Counted from the stretch's first letter, positions 44,145-53,985 are shown. The stretch: 64,000 nt of DNA from Desulfolutivibrio sulfodismutans DSM 3696 (GCF_013376455.1 NZ_CP045504.1:1933501-1997500), one strand, 5' to 3'. Numbers and translations: made by a program. The notes: generated from the sequence alone by a model not told the origin.

Positions 44145-45425
44145 TCAACCCCGAGGGGCGCCCCCCTCGGCCCGCTCCCGGACCCGCCGCCGGGTCGTGC
44201 GGTCAATCTCCAATATAGCATCCAAATCGTCGGCGTAAACCCCCGCCTGGGTCGTCAGGGCGAAATCCACCAGCCGGGGGATGTCCAGAAAGGCGATCCG
44301 GCCGGCCAAAAAAAGCTCCACGGCGGTTTCATTGGCCGCATTCAGCGCCACCGGCCCCCAGGCCCCCAACGACAGGCTGTGCCGGGCCAGGGAGAGACAG
44401 GGAAAATCGTCGTGGCGCGGGGCCTCGAAGGTCAGGGAGCCCAGGGCCACCAGATCCACGGCAGGCAGATCAAGCGGTGTGCGCCGGGGATAGCCCAGGC
44501 AGTAGGCGATGGCCACACGCATGTCCGGCGGCCCCAGGTGGGCCAGAAGCGACCCGTCATGGTAGCGGGCCAGGGAATGGACGATGCTTTGGGGATGCAC
44601 CACCACCTCCACCCGCTCCGGGGGCAGTCCGAACAGGCGGCAGGCCTCGATGACCTCCAGGCCCTTGTTCATGAGCGTGGCCGAATCCACGCTGATTTTC
44701 GGACCCATGGACCAGTTGGGATGATTGAGCGCCTGCTCCCGGGTGACCGTCTGCAAAAACGCGGCGGGCTTGTCCCGAAACGGCCCCCCCGAGGCCGTCA
44801 GCACAAGCGTCGCCACATGGGGCAGCTCCCGCAGGCCCGGGCCGCCCAGGGCCTGGAACAGGGCATTGTGCTCCGAGTCCACGGGCAGGATCACGGCCCC
44901 GCTCTCCCGGCAGGCCTGCCGGATGAGATCCCCCGCCAGGACCAGGGATTCCTTGTTGGCCAGGGCCACGAGCTTCCCGGCCCGGGCCGCGGCCAGGGTG
45001 GGCATAAGCCCGGCCGCTCCGACGATGGCCGACAGCACCACATCGGAATCGGCATCGGCGGCCAGGGAGGCGTAGCCCTCGGGGCCATGCACGATGTCCG
45101 GGGCATATCCGGCGGGAAGCATCCCGGCCAGGGCGTCCACGCCGGAGGGGGTAAGCACGCAAAGGCGGGCGGGGCGGAAGCGGGCAGCCTGTTCGGCCAA
45201 AAGCGCAAGATTGGTGGCCCCGGCCAGGGCCGCCACGGTAAACCGCTCAGGGCGCCCTTCCGCCACGCGCAGGGCGTTTTTGCCGATGGAGCCGGTGCTG
45301 CCCAGCAGGCACAGGCGGCGGGGAAATCCGGGAAGGGCGTCTTCGCCCGGCAGGGAACTGATGTAACCCGCCCCGGAATCGTGCTCCGGGGCAAAGGGCG
45401 CCGCGTGGGCCGCAGTGTCGATCAT
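44145..45425 (-). CDS. dxr: 1-deoxy-D-xylulose 5-phosphate reductoisomerase
   Basis: Makes 2-C-methyl-erythritol 4-phosphate in the MEP isoprenoid pathway, NADPH-dependent. 426 residues: NADPH loop LLGSTGSIGKNALRV, ALANKESLVLAGDL, LPVDSEHNALFQAL with metal-binding Asp and Glu, SGGPFRDKP, NWSMGPKISVDSATLMNKGLE and a C-terminal domain. An N-terminal extension of about 40 residues precedes the Rossmann domain. Starts 10 bases after an unknown gene's stop, within a run from cdsA to tsaB. Confidence 0.93.
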   Translation of the reverse strand: MIDTAAHAAPFAPEHDSGAGYISSLPGEDALPGFPRRLCLLGSTGSIGKNALRVAEGRPERFTVAALAGATNLALLAEQAARFRPARLCVLTPSGVDALAGMLPAGYAPDIVHGPEGYASLAADADSDVVLSAIVGAAGLMPTLAAARAGKLVALANKESLVLAGDLIRQACRESGAVILPVDSEHNALFQALGGPGLRELPHVATLVLTASGGPFRDKPAAFLQTVTREQALNHPNWSMGPKISVDSATLMNKGLEVIEACRLFGLPPERVEVVVHPQSIVHSLARYHDGSLLAHLGPPDMRVAIAYCLGYPRRTPLDLPAVDLVALGSLTFEAPRHDDFPCLSLARHSLSLGAWGPVALNAANETAVELFLAGRIAFLDIPRLVDFALTTQAGVYADDLDAILEIDRTTRRRVRERAEGGAPRG

Positions 45426-45435
45426 GGGGAGTCTA

Positions 45436-47037
45436 TCAGCCTTGGTTCGCCCCGTCGGGCGGTTTGGGGGACTGGTCCGGCCCCGGGGCGGGGGGATTGG
45501 CCGCCGGGGCGCGGCCGCCACGCCGCAGGGCCACGCCGAACCGGGCCAGGATCTCGGCCACCCGCTGGGCCGGATTTCCGGTCACCTTGGCCACGGCCTC
45601 CAGGTTGACCGCCACCAGGATATCCACTTTGAAGGGCGCAGCATCCCACAGGGTGGCGACCCGTCCGGCAACGGCCTCGTTGAGCTGCAACAGCGCGCAC
45701 AGCCCGGTCAGTTCATCAATGGTCCTGGGTTTCCACAACAGCATGTCCGGCCGGTCGGGGTCGGCCTCGAAAAGCCGCCGCCGCCCGATGCGGGTCAAGT
45801 CGCCGTCATCGGTCCCGACCAGGGCGGCCACCTCGGCCTCCACGGCCCGCCGCAGGCGCAGGGTCCGGATCATCACCTTGCCGCCCTCGTCCCGGCACTT
45901 GTCGCGCAAAAACCCCAGGTAGGCGAACTCCAGAACCAACGGGGCGAGCCGTTCCAGACGCACCCGTTCGAAATTTCCCACCAGGGCCACAAGGAGACGG
46001 CGTTCCCGGGCATCGAAATCGCGCACGGCCCGTTCGTAATCATCCAGGGCCACGGCCTGGACCAGGGCGGCCCCCACGCCGATGGACATGGTCTGCCCGG
46101 CCAGAAATGCGAGCCGGACCTCGGCCTCGTCGGAATCCGGCGTCCCGGACTCAGCATATTCCCGGCCGGCGATGTCCATGGCCGCGATGCGGGCCACATG
46201 GCGCAGGGTGGCGGCCGGGGTTTTGGCCTCCGTCAGGGGATTTGCCCCGGAACCGAAAAACGCGGCCAGGATGGCCACCAGCCGCTGATTCTCCTGGCCC
46301 TGCTCCTGGTCCTCATAGGCGTCCTGCACCCGGGTTTTCTGGATGGTCTTGTCCGTGCCCGGCATGGTGGCCAGCACCTCGTCCAAGGGCAGGCGGACCC
46401 CGGCGAAGCCGCCCTCCCGGAACACGGCGTATTTCTCATTGGCCACGATCCCGGCGTGGGCCTGGGCGATACGTTCCCGCACAAAGATGTCCAGATGGGC
46501 CCGCCACCAGGATTCGTCGAACTCACAACGCTCGGTGATCTCCTCGATCTCGTGCAGGGCGGATTCGCCGAAGTTCAGGATGACGGCGTCGCTGAAATTA
46601 TCCTTGATCAGGGCGCTGGCGTAGACTCCCCCCTGGACGCATTTGACCAGGAGGGCCTCGGCCCCGGCCAGTTCCCGCAAAAGCCCCTCGGCCTCGGCCC
46701 CGGCGCCGACGGCCCGGGCCTTGCCGTATTTGTTCAAAATGGCCAGGAACTCGCCGATAAGCCCCTTGATGTACTGGTGGCCGGGATGCTCGGCGCCGCG
46801 CCGCACAAGGATGTCGATGAGGCTTTTCTGCTCGATCTCGAGCAAGGGAAATTCGTTGATGCGCGCCCTGTTGACCCGGATGAACTCCAAAAAAACGCGC
46901 TCCTCCAGCACCTCGCGAAAGGCCTTGACCCGCTTGAGCTCCTCCAGACGCTCCAGATAGGCGGCCACCCGGTCGGTGTCCGAAAAGGCGCCGCCCTCCC
47001 GGGCGGCCCCAGTGTCATCAGAGCCATTGGCGTGCAT
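45436..47037 (-). CDS. large soluble protein of unknown function between cdsA and dxr
   Basis: 533 residues, mainly alpha-helical, no signal or membrane segment, with a Pro-rich C-terminal tail (PANPPAPGPDQSPKPPDGA). Internal segments such as RVFLEFIRVNRARINEFPLL and DDYERAVRDFDARERRLLVAL are not a family I know. The gene sits 10 bases before dxr and 52 bases after cdsA, so it is embedded in a housekeeping run. Start uncertain: ATG 47037 has GAGG upstream; ATG 47052 is also in frame. Confidence 0.75.
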   Translation of the reverse strand: MHANGSDDTGAAREGGAFSDTDRVAAYLERLEELKRVKAFREVLEERVFLEFIRVNRARINEFPLLEIEQKSLIDILVRRGAEHPGHQYIKGLIGEFLAILNKYGKARAVGAGAEAEGLLRELAGAEALLVKCVQGGVYASALIKDNFSDAVILNFGESALHEIEEITERCEFDESWWRAHLDIFVRERIAQAHAGIVANEKYAVFREGGFAGVRLPLDEVLATMPGTDKTIQKTRVQDAYEDQEQGQENQRLVAILAAFFGSGANPLTEAKTPAATLRHVARIAAMDIAGREYAESGTPDSDEAEVRLAFLAGQTMSIGVGAALVQAVALDDYERAVRDFDARERRLLVALVGNFERVRLERLAPLVLEFAYLGFLRDKCRDEGGKVMIRTLRLRRAVEAEVAALVGTDDGDLTRIGRRRLFEADPDRPDMLLWKPRTIDELTGLCALLQLNEAVAGRVATLWDAAPFKVDILVAVNLEAVAKVTGNPAQRVAEILARFGVALRRGGRAPAANPPAPGPDQSPKPPDGANQG

Positions 47038-47089
47038 GACGTCCTCGCGCATCCCGTCGTGCGTCGCAGGGCGACCCCGACGTGTTGCC

Positions 47090-47911
47090 TCACACGAAAT
47101 ACAGGGTGGTTCCCGAGGCCCAGGCATAGACCAGGATCGCGGGCAACAGTCCGTCCATGCGGTCCAGGATGCCGCCGTGGCCCGGCAAAAGCCGTCCGGA
47201 ATCCTTGATTCCGGCCACCCGCTTCAGCGCGGACTCGTAGAAATCCCCGCCTTGGGCGGCCACGTTGAGCCCCGCCGCCAGCCAGATCCAGGCCATGGCG
47301 CCGACCTCCTGGCCCCACAGGAAGCCATACAGCAGGCACCACCCCACGCACAACACAAGGCCCCCCAGCCCCCCGGCCCAGGTCTTTTTGGGGCTGACCG
47401 CCGACCACAGCTTCGGGCCGCCGATAAGGCTGCCGCAATAATAGGCCCCGGTGTCGGAAACCGCCACGGCCGAAATCACGAAAAAAATCTCGGCCGGGCC
47501 GAACCGCAAAAAAAAGCCGAGCGCACAGGGGATATACAAAAGTCCGGCAACCAGCGCCCCGGGGAATCCCGGCGGGGTTGCGCCCTGGCCGCCTGCGCCG
47601 AACCGCAGCAGGAAGATGGCCTTTTCGATCCAGGCCGCCCCCAAAAGCACGCCCAAGACCAGAACCGAATTGCTGTCGCGAAACCCCGAAAGCAGGGGAA
47701 AGGCCAGCGCTGTCCCGATCACGGCCAAAACCAAGGCCTCCCGTCCGGAACCGGGCCCGGCCCGCATGGCGAAAAACTCCCGCAGCCCCAGGGCGGATAC
47801 GGCGAACACCATGGAAAAAAGAACCCAGTCTCCCGCCAGCACGGTCGCGGCCACGGCGGGAACGACCAACAGGGTGGTGAGGAAGCGGGTGCGATGGGAA
47901 CGTGGAATCAT
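47090..47911 (-). CDS. cdsA: phosphatidate cytidylyltransferase (CDP-diglyceride synthase)
   Basis: Makes CDP-diacylglycerol for phospholipid synthesis in the inner membrane. 273 residues, about seven hydrophobic segments. The CDS signature is complete: SALKRVAGIKDSGRLLPGHG then GILDRMDGL. ATG 47911 begins a normal N-terminus (MIPRSHRTRFLTTLLVVP); an in-frame ATG 51 bases upstream would add a non-conserved stretch. Normally preceded by uppS, which is not in this window. Confidence 0.91.
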   Translation of the reverse strand: MIPRSHRTRFLTTLLVVPAVAATVLAGDWVLFSMVFAVSALGLREFFAMRAGPGSGREALVLAVIGTALAFPLLSGFRDSNSVLVLGVLLGAAWIEKAIFLLRFGAGGQGATPPGFPGALVAGLLYIPCALGFFLRFGPAEIFFVISAVAVSDTGAYYCGSLIGGPKLWSAVSPKKTWAGGLGGLVLCVGWCLLYGFLWGQEVGAMAWIWLAAGLNVAAQGGDFYESALKRVAGIKDSGRLLPGHGGILDRMDGLLPAILVYAWASGTTLYFV

Positions 47912-48024
47912 GACGTCTGCAGCTCTGAAGACTTGCCGCGCGGGTCGCGGCGTTTTTTGCATAAAAAGGCGCTGTGTCCGGCCAGGACGATATCCCCCGG
48001 ATCACGCACCGGATCGGCGACGCT

Positions 48025-48519
48025 TCACACCTGCTCGTCGTTCCACCAGTTCGCCGCCTCGAAGGTCACGGGCACGATGGCGGCCAGTCCCGGCAGCACG
48101 GCCTCCGTGACCAGCTCCCGCACCCGGCCGCGCAATGCGGTATAGTAGATGTCGGCCTCGGCCGTGTACCACACCTCGCCCTCGGAGACGCCCTGATCCA
48201 TACACAGCATGTAGTCGAAGCCCTTGCCGAATCTGGCCCGGCCAAGGACATGGTCGGCCCGGGAGGCGAAGGCGGCGAGTTTCTGAAAGGCCTGGGCCAC
48301 GGCTCGGTGCTCCGCCAGGTCAGGCCCCAGATCGAGCTGAAAGGTGACCGTGAGGTAGCCCGATCCGTCGGGACGGATGAAGTCGGCGATTTTGAGCACG
48401 CCGTCCTTGGTCCCGATGGCGCCGCCCAGGTCCAGGGAGAATCCGGCGAAGGCCGCCATCTTTTCCCCGGCCTTGAGTTCCCGCAACTGCTTTTTGAGGT
48501 CGATGATCCTGTCGGACAT
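48025..48519 (-). CDS. conserved-looking soluble protein of unknown function
   Basis: 164 residues, MSDRIIDLKKQLRELKAGEK onward, with KMAAFAGFSLDLGGAIGTKDG and a C-terminus ending NWWNDEQV. No domain recognised. ATG 48519 is preceded by GGGAGG. It stands alone between dinB and cdsA on the same strand. Confidence 0.7.
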   Translation of the reverse strand: MSDRIIDLKKQLRELKAGEKMAAFAGFSLDLGGAIGTKDGVLKIADFIRPDGSGYLTVTFQLDLGPDLAEHRAVAQAFQKLAAFASRADHVLGRARFGKGFDYMLCMDQGVSEGEVWYTAEADIYYTALRGRVRELVTEAVLPGLAAIVPVTFEAANWWNDEQV

Positions 48520-48611
48520 GGCGATCCTCCCGGCCTATGGCCCACTTGGGGGAAAAAAATGAACGCGCGTCCTCGCGCCACCGGTTTGTATGAACAAAAA
48601 GCCCCGTCCGG

Positions 48612-49832
48612 TCAACTTCCAGCCCCGCCGCCGCCATCATTGCCCGCGTCCCGCCGCCGCGTCCCGCCGAAGCCAAAAAGCCGCCCCCGCCGGATGGCGT
48701 CGCTCCCAAACCGGTCCCGGATGGCGTCGATGGCCGAATCAAGCCGCCGGGGCCGGGCCGGGACGTCCGGGGCGTCCGCGTCGTGCCACAGGTCGAGCCG
48801 GGCGGCCACCGCCCCGAATCCCGAGACCCCCACGCCCACCAGCCGGGCCGGGCGGGACAGGGGAATGTCGTCCAAAAGCGCCCGGGCCGCTTCGAAGATG
48901 GCCTCATCGCAGTCCGTGGGCGCGGGCAGGGTCTTTGCCCGGGTGATCTGCTTGAAATCCGAATATTTGAGCTTGAGCGTCACCGTGCGGCCCAAAAGAT
49001 TCTTTTTGCGCAACTGCCGCCCCACCCGCTCGGACTGGTGCAGAAGCCACACGGCCAGGGCCTCCCGCGAGGACACGTCCGCGTCGAAGGTGTTTTCGGC
49101 GCTGATGGATTTGACCTCCCGGGACAGGCGCACGGGAGAAGGGTCGATGCCCAGGGCCTTGTCATACAGCTCCGGCCCGTGCTTCCCCAATCGGCGCTCC
49201 CAGAATTCCCGGGGATGGACCAGCAGGTCCCCGGCCGTACGCACCCCCAAAAGGGCCAGAGCCTCCCGCGTGCGCCGCCCCACCCCGGGGATCTTCTCCA
49301 CGGGCAGCACCGCCAGAAACTCCCGGACATCCCCTTCCTCCACCACCGTCAGCCCGTCCGGCTTGTGAAAATCCGAGGCGATCTTGGCCAGAAACTTCAC
49401 CGGGGCCACGCCCACCGAGCAGGCAAGGCCCGTGGCCGAAAACACCGCCCGTTTCATGGCCATGCCGAAATCCTGCGGCCCGCCGAAAAGGGTCGCCGAG
49501 CCGGTCATGTCCACATAGGCCTCGTCGATGGAGGCCGGTTCCACCAGGGGGGAAAACTGGCCGAGACAGGCCATAAGCACCCGGGAGAGCTCGGCATAGC
49601 GGGCATACCGCCCGGGCACGAAGACGCCCATGGGGCACAACCTTCGGGCCTGGACCACGGGCATGGCCGAGCGCACCCCGAAGGCCCGGGCCTCGTAGGA
49701 GGCGGCGGACACCACCCCCCGGTCCCCCACCCCGACGATCACCGGCCGCCCCCTAAGGGAGGGGTCGTCGAGCTGCTCCACCGAGGCGAAATAGGCGTCC
49801 ATGTCCACATGCACGATATGGCGAGAGGTCAT
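48612..49832 (-). CDS. dinB: DNA polymerase IV (Y family)
   Basis: Error-prone translesion polymerase of 406 residues. Catalytic acids are in HIVHVDMDAYFASVEQL and PASIDEAYVDMTGS; VISAASYEARAFGVRSAMP-like steric region reads VSAASYEARAFGVRSAMP. The helix-hairpin-helix (EKIPGVGRRTREALALLG) and the little-finger domain (SVEN-like SISAENTFDADV) follow. A C-terminal extension after the little finger is Gly/Arg-rich. ATG 49832 has GGGGAG upstream. No LexA box was identified with confidence. Confidence 0.92.
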   Translation of the reverse strand: MTSRHIVHVDMDAYFASVEQLDDPSLRGRPVIVGVGDRGVVSAASYEARAFGVRSAMPVVQARRLCPMGVFVPGRYARYAELSRVLMACLGQFSPLVEPASIDEAYVDMTGSATLFGGPQDFGMAMKRAVFSATGLACSVGVAPVKFLAKIASDFHKPDGLTVVEEGDVREFLAVLPVEKIPGVGRRTREALALLGVRTAGDLLVHPREFWERRLGKHGPELYDKALGIDPSPVRLSREVKSISAENTFDADVSSREALAVWLLHQSERVGRQLRKKNLLGRTVTLKLKYSDFKQITRAKTLPAPTDCDEAIFEAARALLDDIPLSRPARLVGVGVSGFGAVAARLDLWHDADAPDVPARPRRLDSAIDAIRDRFGSDAIRRGRLFGFGGTRRRDAGNDGGGGAGS

Positions 49833-50004
49833 GTCCGGCTCCCCTTGCCCCGGGGCATGGCCCATATTCCCGGGGATGGCAAGACGTCCCGGGGCGGCCC
49901 GGCAACGCGCCAGGCAACGGACGAAGGCGGCCGGGCGCCATGACCGAATCCCCGGTTCCTGGCCCTGGCCGCCTTCCGAAAAGGGGCGTCATTCCCCGCG
50001 CGCG

Positions 50005-50205
50005 CTAGACGTTGATGTTGAGGTTGCCACCGATGCCGGCCGCCGACAGCACCTTGGTCTGGAAGTCGTAATCCGCGTTGGTCGTGCCCGAGCTCTGGTT
50101 CTGGTTCATGTAATCCAGAGTCTTGGTCACGAGTTGGGCCCCGAAGGTGTCTTTTTGCATGGACGCGGCCATGGAGGCCGTTCCCTGTGCGCTTCCGATA
50201 TCCAT
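50005..50205 (-). CDS. small YjfB-like motility protein
   Basis: 66 residues, MDIGSAQGTASMAASMQKDT onward, ending GIGGNLNINV. The MDIGS start, Ala/Ser/Gln-rich helix and size resemble the YjfB family of putative motility proteins. The flagellar link is supported by a FliA-type box at 50252-50279. ATG 50205 has GGGAGAG upstream. Molecular role unknown. Confidence 0.68.
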   Translation of the reverse strand: MDIGSAQGTASMAASMQKDTFGAQLVTKTLDYMNQNQSSGTTNADYDFQTKVLSAAGIGGNLNINV

Positions 50206-50251
50206 AGGCTCTCTCCCCCGGCGACGGGGAATGACGCTGACTTGCCTCTTC

Positions 50252-50279
50252 CAATCGGTTTATCGACCCCTGTTCTTTA
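50252..50279 (-). promoter_or_regulatory. sigma-28-like promoter of the small motility gene
   Basis: Minus strand TAAAGAAC, 12 nt, ACCGATTG. The -35 box is identical to that of the flagellin promoter; the -10 box keeps CGAT. Lies about 47 bases upstream of the ATG at 50205. Confidence 0.5.
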
Positions 50280-50396
50280 GGGCGGCGAAAAAAAGACGCC
50301 AAAATCTCCCATGCGGAAAAATGGACAATCCCGACACCATTTTGCTAACGTCCAGAGGTAACATCCACCCTCGCACCATTTCCTCCCGGAGGTCGC

Positions 50397-52874
50397 ATGC
50401 CCCCCAGACTGCGCCACACGCAAAAGGACTCAACGGAAAAAGCCCTCAAGGGCTCCATCCTTGACCACCTGGCCCATTCCCTGGGCAAGACCTACGAGGA
50501 ACGCGCGCCGCGCAGCCTGGCCACCTCCCTGGCCCTCTCCCTGCGCGACCGCCTGGTGGACCGGATGCTTGAAACCCGGGCCCGGTTCCGGGCCGCCGGG
50601 GCCAAGCGCATGTATTACCTGTCCATCGAATATCTGCTGGGCCGCTGCATCGGCAACAACGTCTGCAACATGCGTCTGGATGAGCATGTCGACAAGATCC
50701 TGTCCGATCTCGGCGTAACCATTGACGAAATGCGCGAACTGGAACGTGACCCGGCCCTGGGCAACGGGGGCCTGGGCCGACTGGCCGCCTGTTTCCTGGA
50801 CTCCCTGGCCACCATGCACCTGCCCGGCTACGGATACGGCATCCACTACGAATACGGGCTGTTCAAGCAGGTCATCGAGAAGGGACGGCAGGTGGAGAAG
50901 CCCGACTACTGGATGGCCGACGGCATGCCCCTGCAACTGGAGCGCCGGGATCAGGCCGTTTTGGTGCCCATATACGGCCGGGTGGAGGACCACTATTTCC
51001 CCGACGGTTCCTTCTTGCCCACCTGGGTGGACTGGGAGGACATCGTGGGCGTACCCTACGACGTCCCCATTGTGGGGTTCGGGGGCAAGACCGTGGTCCT
51101 TTTGCGTCTTTTTGCGGCCAAGGCCTCGGAAAGCTTCGACATGCAGATCTTCGACCAGGGCGACTACATCAAGTCCATCCATCAAAAGGTCTACTCCGAG
51201 CTGGTCTCCAAGATCCTGTATCCCAGCGAATCCATCTCCTTCGGGCGCGAATTGCGCCTGGTCCAGGAATATTTTCTGGTGTTCTGCTCCATCCGCGACA
51301 TCACCCGGCGTTTTCTCAAACAGAACAGAAATATCGACGAATTTCCCAACTACGTGGCCATCCAGCTCAACGACACCCACCCGGCCCTGTCCGTGGCCGA
51401 GCTCATGCGGGTGTTCGTGGACGAACGCCGCCTGCCCTGGGAGCGGGCCTGGGAGCTGACCAACCGCACCCTGGCCTTCACCAACCACACGCTCATGCCC
51501 GAATCGCTGGAGATGTGGCCCGTGGAGCTCATGCAGAAGGTGCTGCCCCGCCATCTCCAGATCATCTACGAGATCAACCGGCGCTTTTTGCAGCAGGTGG
51601 AACTGACCTTTCCCGGCGACGTGAACCGTCTGCGCCGCATGTCGGTCATCGAGGAGACGCCGGTCAAACAGGTGCGCATGGCCAATCTGGCCGTGGTGGG
51701 TTCGCATTCGGTCAACGGGGTGTCGGCCCTGCACTCGGAACTGGTCAAGACGCGCCTTTTCCCCGACTACCACGCCCTGTGGCCGAAAAAATTCAACAAC
51801 AAGACCAACGGGATCACCCCCAGGCGGTGGCTGTACAAGGCCAACCCCTCCCTGGCCACCCTGATTTCCGACGCCCTGGGCGAGGGTTGGGTCACCGACC
51901 TGGACCAGTTGCGCGGCCTGGAACCCCTGGCGGACGACCCGGCCTTCGCCGACGCCGTGGCCAAGGTCAAACGCGGCAACAAGGCCCTTTTGGCCCACTA
52001 CATCGTCTCCACCACCGGCATCACCGTGTCCCCCGACGCTGCCTTCGACATCCAGGCCAAGCGCATCCACGAATACAAGCGGCAACTCCTCAACCTCATG
52101 GGCATCATCCTGCAATACCTGCGCATCGTGGAGGACGGGATCGTTCCCCCGTCGCCTGCGGTCTACGTGTTCGCCGGAAAGGCCGCGCCGGGATACTTCG
52201 AGGCCAAGGAGATCATCCGGCTGATTTTGGCCGTGGGCCAGACCATCAACCGCGACAAGCGGGCGGCGGACCTCCTCAAGGTGGTCTTCGCCGCCGACTA
52301 CCGGGTATCCGTGGCTGAAAAGCTGGTGCCCGCCGCCGACATCAGCGAGCAGATCTCCACGGCCGGGACCGAGGCCTCGGGCACCGGCAACATGAAGTTC
52401 TCCTTAAACGGCGCGCTGACCGTGGGCACCCTCGACGGGGCCAACATCGAAATACGCCAGGCCGTGGGCCCGGAAAACTTCTACCTCTTCGGCCTGACCA
52501 CCCCCGAGGTGGAGGACATGCTGTCGCGCGGGGCCTACAACCCCTGGGACTACCACGCCGCGCACCCCGAGATTCGCCGGGTGCTCGACGCCCTGTCCGC
52601 CGGGCGCTTCACCCCGGGCGACCCCGGGGCGTTCCACTGGCTGCACGACAAGCTCCTGTCCCCCAACGAACGCTACCTGCATCTGGCGGATTTCATGGCC
52701 TACGTACGGACCAAGGACGACATGCTGCGGGACTACGCCGACACGCGGGCCTGGACCGCCAAATCCATCTTGAACACCGCCCGCATGGGGGTCTTCTCCA
52801 GCGACCGGACCATCGCGCAGTACGCCCGCGAAATCTGGGACATCCACCCCGTGCCGCCAGAAGACGCCAAATAA
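50397..52874 (+). CDS. glgP: glycogen/starch/alpha-glucan phosphorylase
   Basis: Releases glucose-1-phosphate from stored glucan with PLP. 825 residues, full length for the GT35 family: YYLSIEYLLGRCIGNN, ERDPALGNGGLGRLAACFLDS, QLNDTHPALSVAELMR, KRIHEYKRQLLNLMG, and the PLP lysine in EASGTGNMKFSLNG. ATG 50397 follows GGAGG. Divergent from the small motility gene, with about 190 bases between. Confidence 0.95.
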   Translation: MPPRLRHTQKDSTEKALKGSILDHLAHSLGKTYEERAPRSLATSLALSLRDRLVDRMLETRARFRAAGAKRMYYLSIEYLLGRCIGNNVCNMRLDEHVDKILSDLGVTIDEMRELERDPALGNGGLGRLAACFLDSLATMHLPGYGYGIHYEYGLFKQVIEKGRQVEKPDYWMADGMPLQLERRDQAVLVPIYGRVEDHYFPDGSFLPTWVDWEDIVGVPYDVPIVGFGGKTVVLLRLFAAKASESFDMQIFDQGDYIKSIHQKVYSELVSKILYPSESISFGRELRLVQEYFLVFCSIRDITRRFLKQNRNIDEFPNYVAIQLNDTHPALSVAELMRVFVDERRLPWERAWELTNRTLAFTNHTLMPESLEMWPVELMQKVLPRHLQIIYEINRRFLQQVELTFPGDVNRLRRMSVIEETPVKQVRMANLAVVGSHSVNGVSALHSELVKTRLFPDYHALWPKKFNNKTNGITPRRWLYKANPSLATLISDALGEGWVTDLDQLRGLEPLADDPAFADAVAKVKRGNKALLAHYIVSTTGITVSPDAAFDIQAKRIHEYKRQLLNLMGIILQYLRIVEDGIVPPSPAVYVFAGKAAPGYFEAKEIIRLILAVGQTINRDKRAADLLKVVFAADYRVSVAEKLVPAADISEQISTAGTEASGTGNMKFSLNGALTVGTLDGANIEIRQAVGPENFYLFGLTTPEVEDMLSRGAYNPWDYHAAHPEIRRVLDALSAGRFTPGDPGAFHWLHDKLLSPNERYLHLADFMAYVRTKDDMLRDYADTRAWTAKSILNTARMGVFSSDRTIAQYAREIWDIHPVPPEDAK

Positions 52875-52919
52875 CGCCTGCTGACGCCAAGGCGGCGGCG
52901 CAGGAAAAACCCCGCACGA

Positions 52920-52955
52920 ATGAAAAGGCCCCGCCGCTGACGACGGGGCCTTTTC
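52920..52955. terminator. bidirectional terminator between glgP and the OmpA-domain gene
   Basis: TGAAAAGGCCCCG, 10-nt loop, CGGGGCCTTTTCA: A/T flanks on both sides give a T-run in each direction. Serves both convergent genes. Confidence 0.85.
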
Positions 52956-52977
52956 ATACGCGAAAAAGGGAAGGGGC

Positions 52978-53985
52978 CTAGGACGCGGGCGCGGCCGGAG
53001 GCGGCGACGGCAATGAAGGCGTGGCCGGGGCCTCAGGGGCCTGCGGCGGCGTTGGCGTGTCCGCTGGCGGCGTCGCGGCCTCCGGCGCGGGCGCGGCGGC
53101 CGGGGGCGTGGCCTCGGCAGCCGGGGCGGCCGGGACGTCCGGCGTGGCAGGCGCAGCGTCAGACGCCGGACCTGCGGACGGCGCGGCAGGGGCCTGTCCC
53201 TTGGGCAGGTCGGCCTCGGGCAGGGTCAGATCACGTTCCCGGGGGGCCGTGGACTCCAGCGGCTCCGCAGACGACGGCTTCCCGTCCGGGGACGAGGCCG
53301 GGGAGCGCATCTCGCCGCCCTCGACCTCGAAAAGCGGCAGGTCGGCGATGATGATCTCCACCCGGCGGTTTTCCTGGCGACCTTCCGGGGTCTCGTTGGA
53401 GGCCACGGGCTGGTAGAAAGCCCGGCCCATGGCCGTGAACTGGGCCGGGTCCACCCCGTGGCGCTCGCTCACGTAGCGGATGACCGAGGAGGCCCGGGCC
53501 GTGGACAGCTCCCAGTTGGACGGAAAGACGAAGGAGCGGATGGGCACGTCGTCGGTATGGCCGACCACGAAAAACCGGCGGTCCTTGACCTTTTTCAGCA
53601 CCTGCCCGACCTTGCCCAGGATGGACTGCCCCCGGGGGGTGATCTCGGCGCTGCCGGACACGAACAGCACCTTGTCCACGAAATTGATCTCGATTTTCTC
53701 CCGGAATCGGCGGATGCGCACGTCCTTGGAGTCCACCTCGCCCTGGAGCTCGGCCAAAAGCGAATCGTAGGCGGTCTTGAGTTCCTCGGTCTTTTTTTCC
53801 AGCTCCCGCACCTGCTCGGTGGCCTGGCGCTCCTCCTCCTTGGACTTGAAAAGCTGCTTGGCCAGGGATTCCACGGCCTGGGGCACGCCCTGTCGCTCGT
53901 AGAGCGTCTTGGCCAGGTAGGCGGTCAGGGCGATGGGAATGAGCACGATGGCGACCATCAGCATCTTGAGATTCTTTTTGCCCAT
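52978..53985 (-). CDS. OmpA-domain envelope protein with Pro/Ala tail
   Basis: 335 residues: one N-terminal membrane segment (about 7-24), a coiled coil (about 45-90, SKEEERQATEQVRELEKKTE), an OmpA/MotB peptidoglycan-binding domain (about 110-230, FFVVGHTDDVPIRSF and NRRVEIIIADL), then a 105-residue Pro/Ala-rich tail. The layout is like MotB or a wall-anchored stalk protein, but the membrane segment lacks the MotB proton-channel Asp. ATG 53985 has GGGAG. Confidence 0.82.
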   Translation of the reverse strand: MGKKNLKMLMVAIVLIPIALTAYLAKTLYERQGVPQAVESLAKQLFKSKEEERQATEQVRELEKKTEELKTAYDSLLAELQGEVDSKDVRIRRFREKIEINFVDKVLFVSGSAEITPRGQSILGKVGQVLKKVKDRRFFVVGHTDDVPIRSFVFPSNWELSTARASSVIRYVSERHGVDPAQFTAMGRAFYQPVASNETPEGRQENRRVEIIIADLPLFEVEGGEMRSPASSPDGKPSSAEPLESTAPRERDLTLPEADLPKGQAPAAPSAGPASDAAPATPDVPAAPAAEATPPAAAPAPEAATPPADTPTPPQAPEAPATPSLPSPPPAAPAS

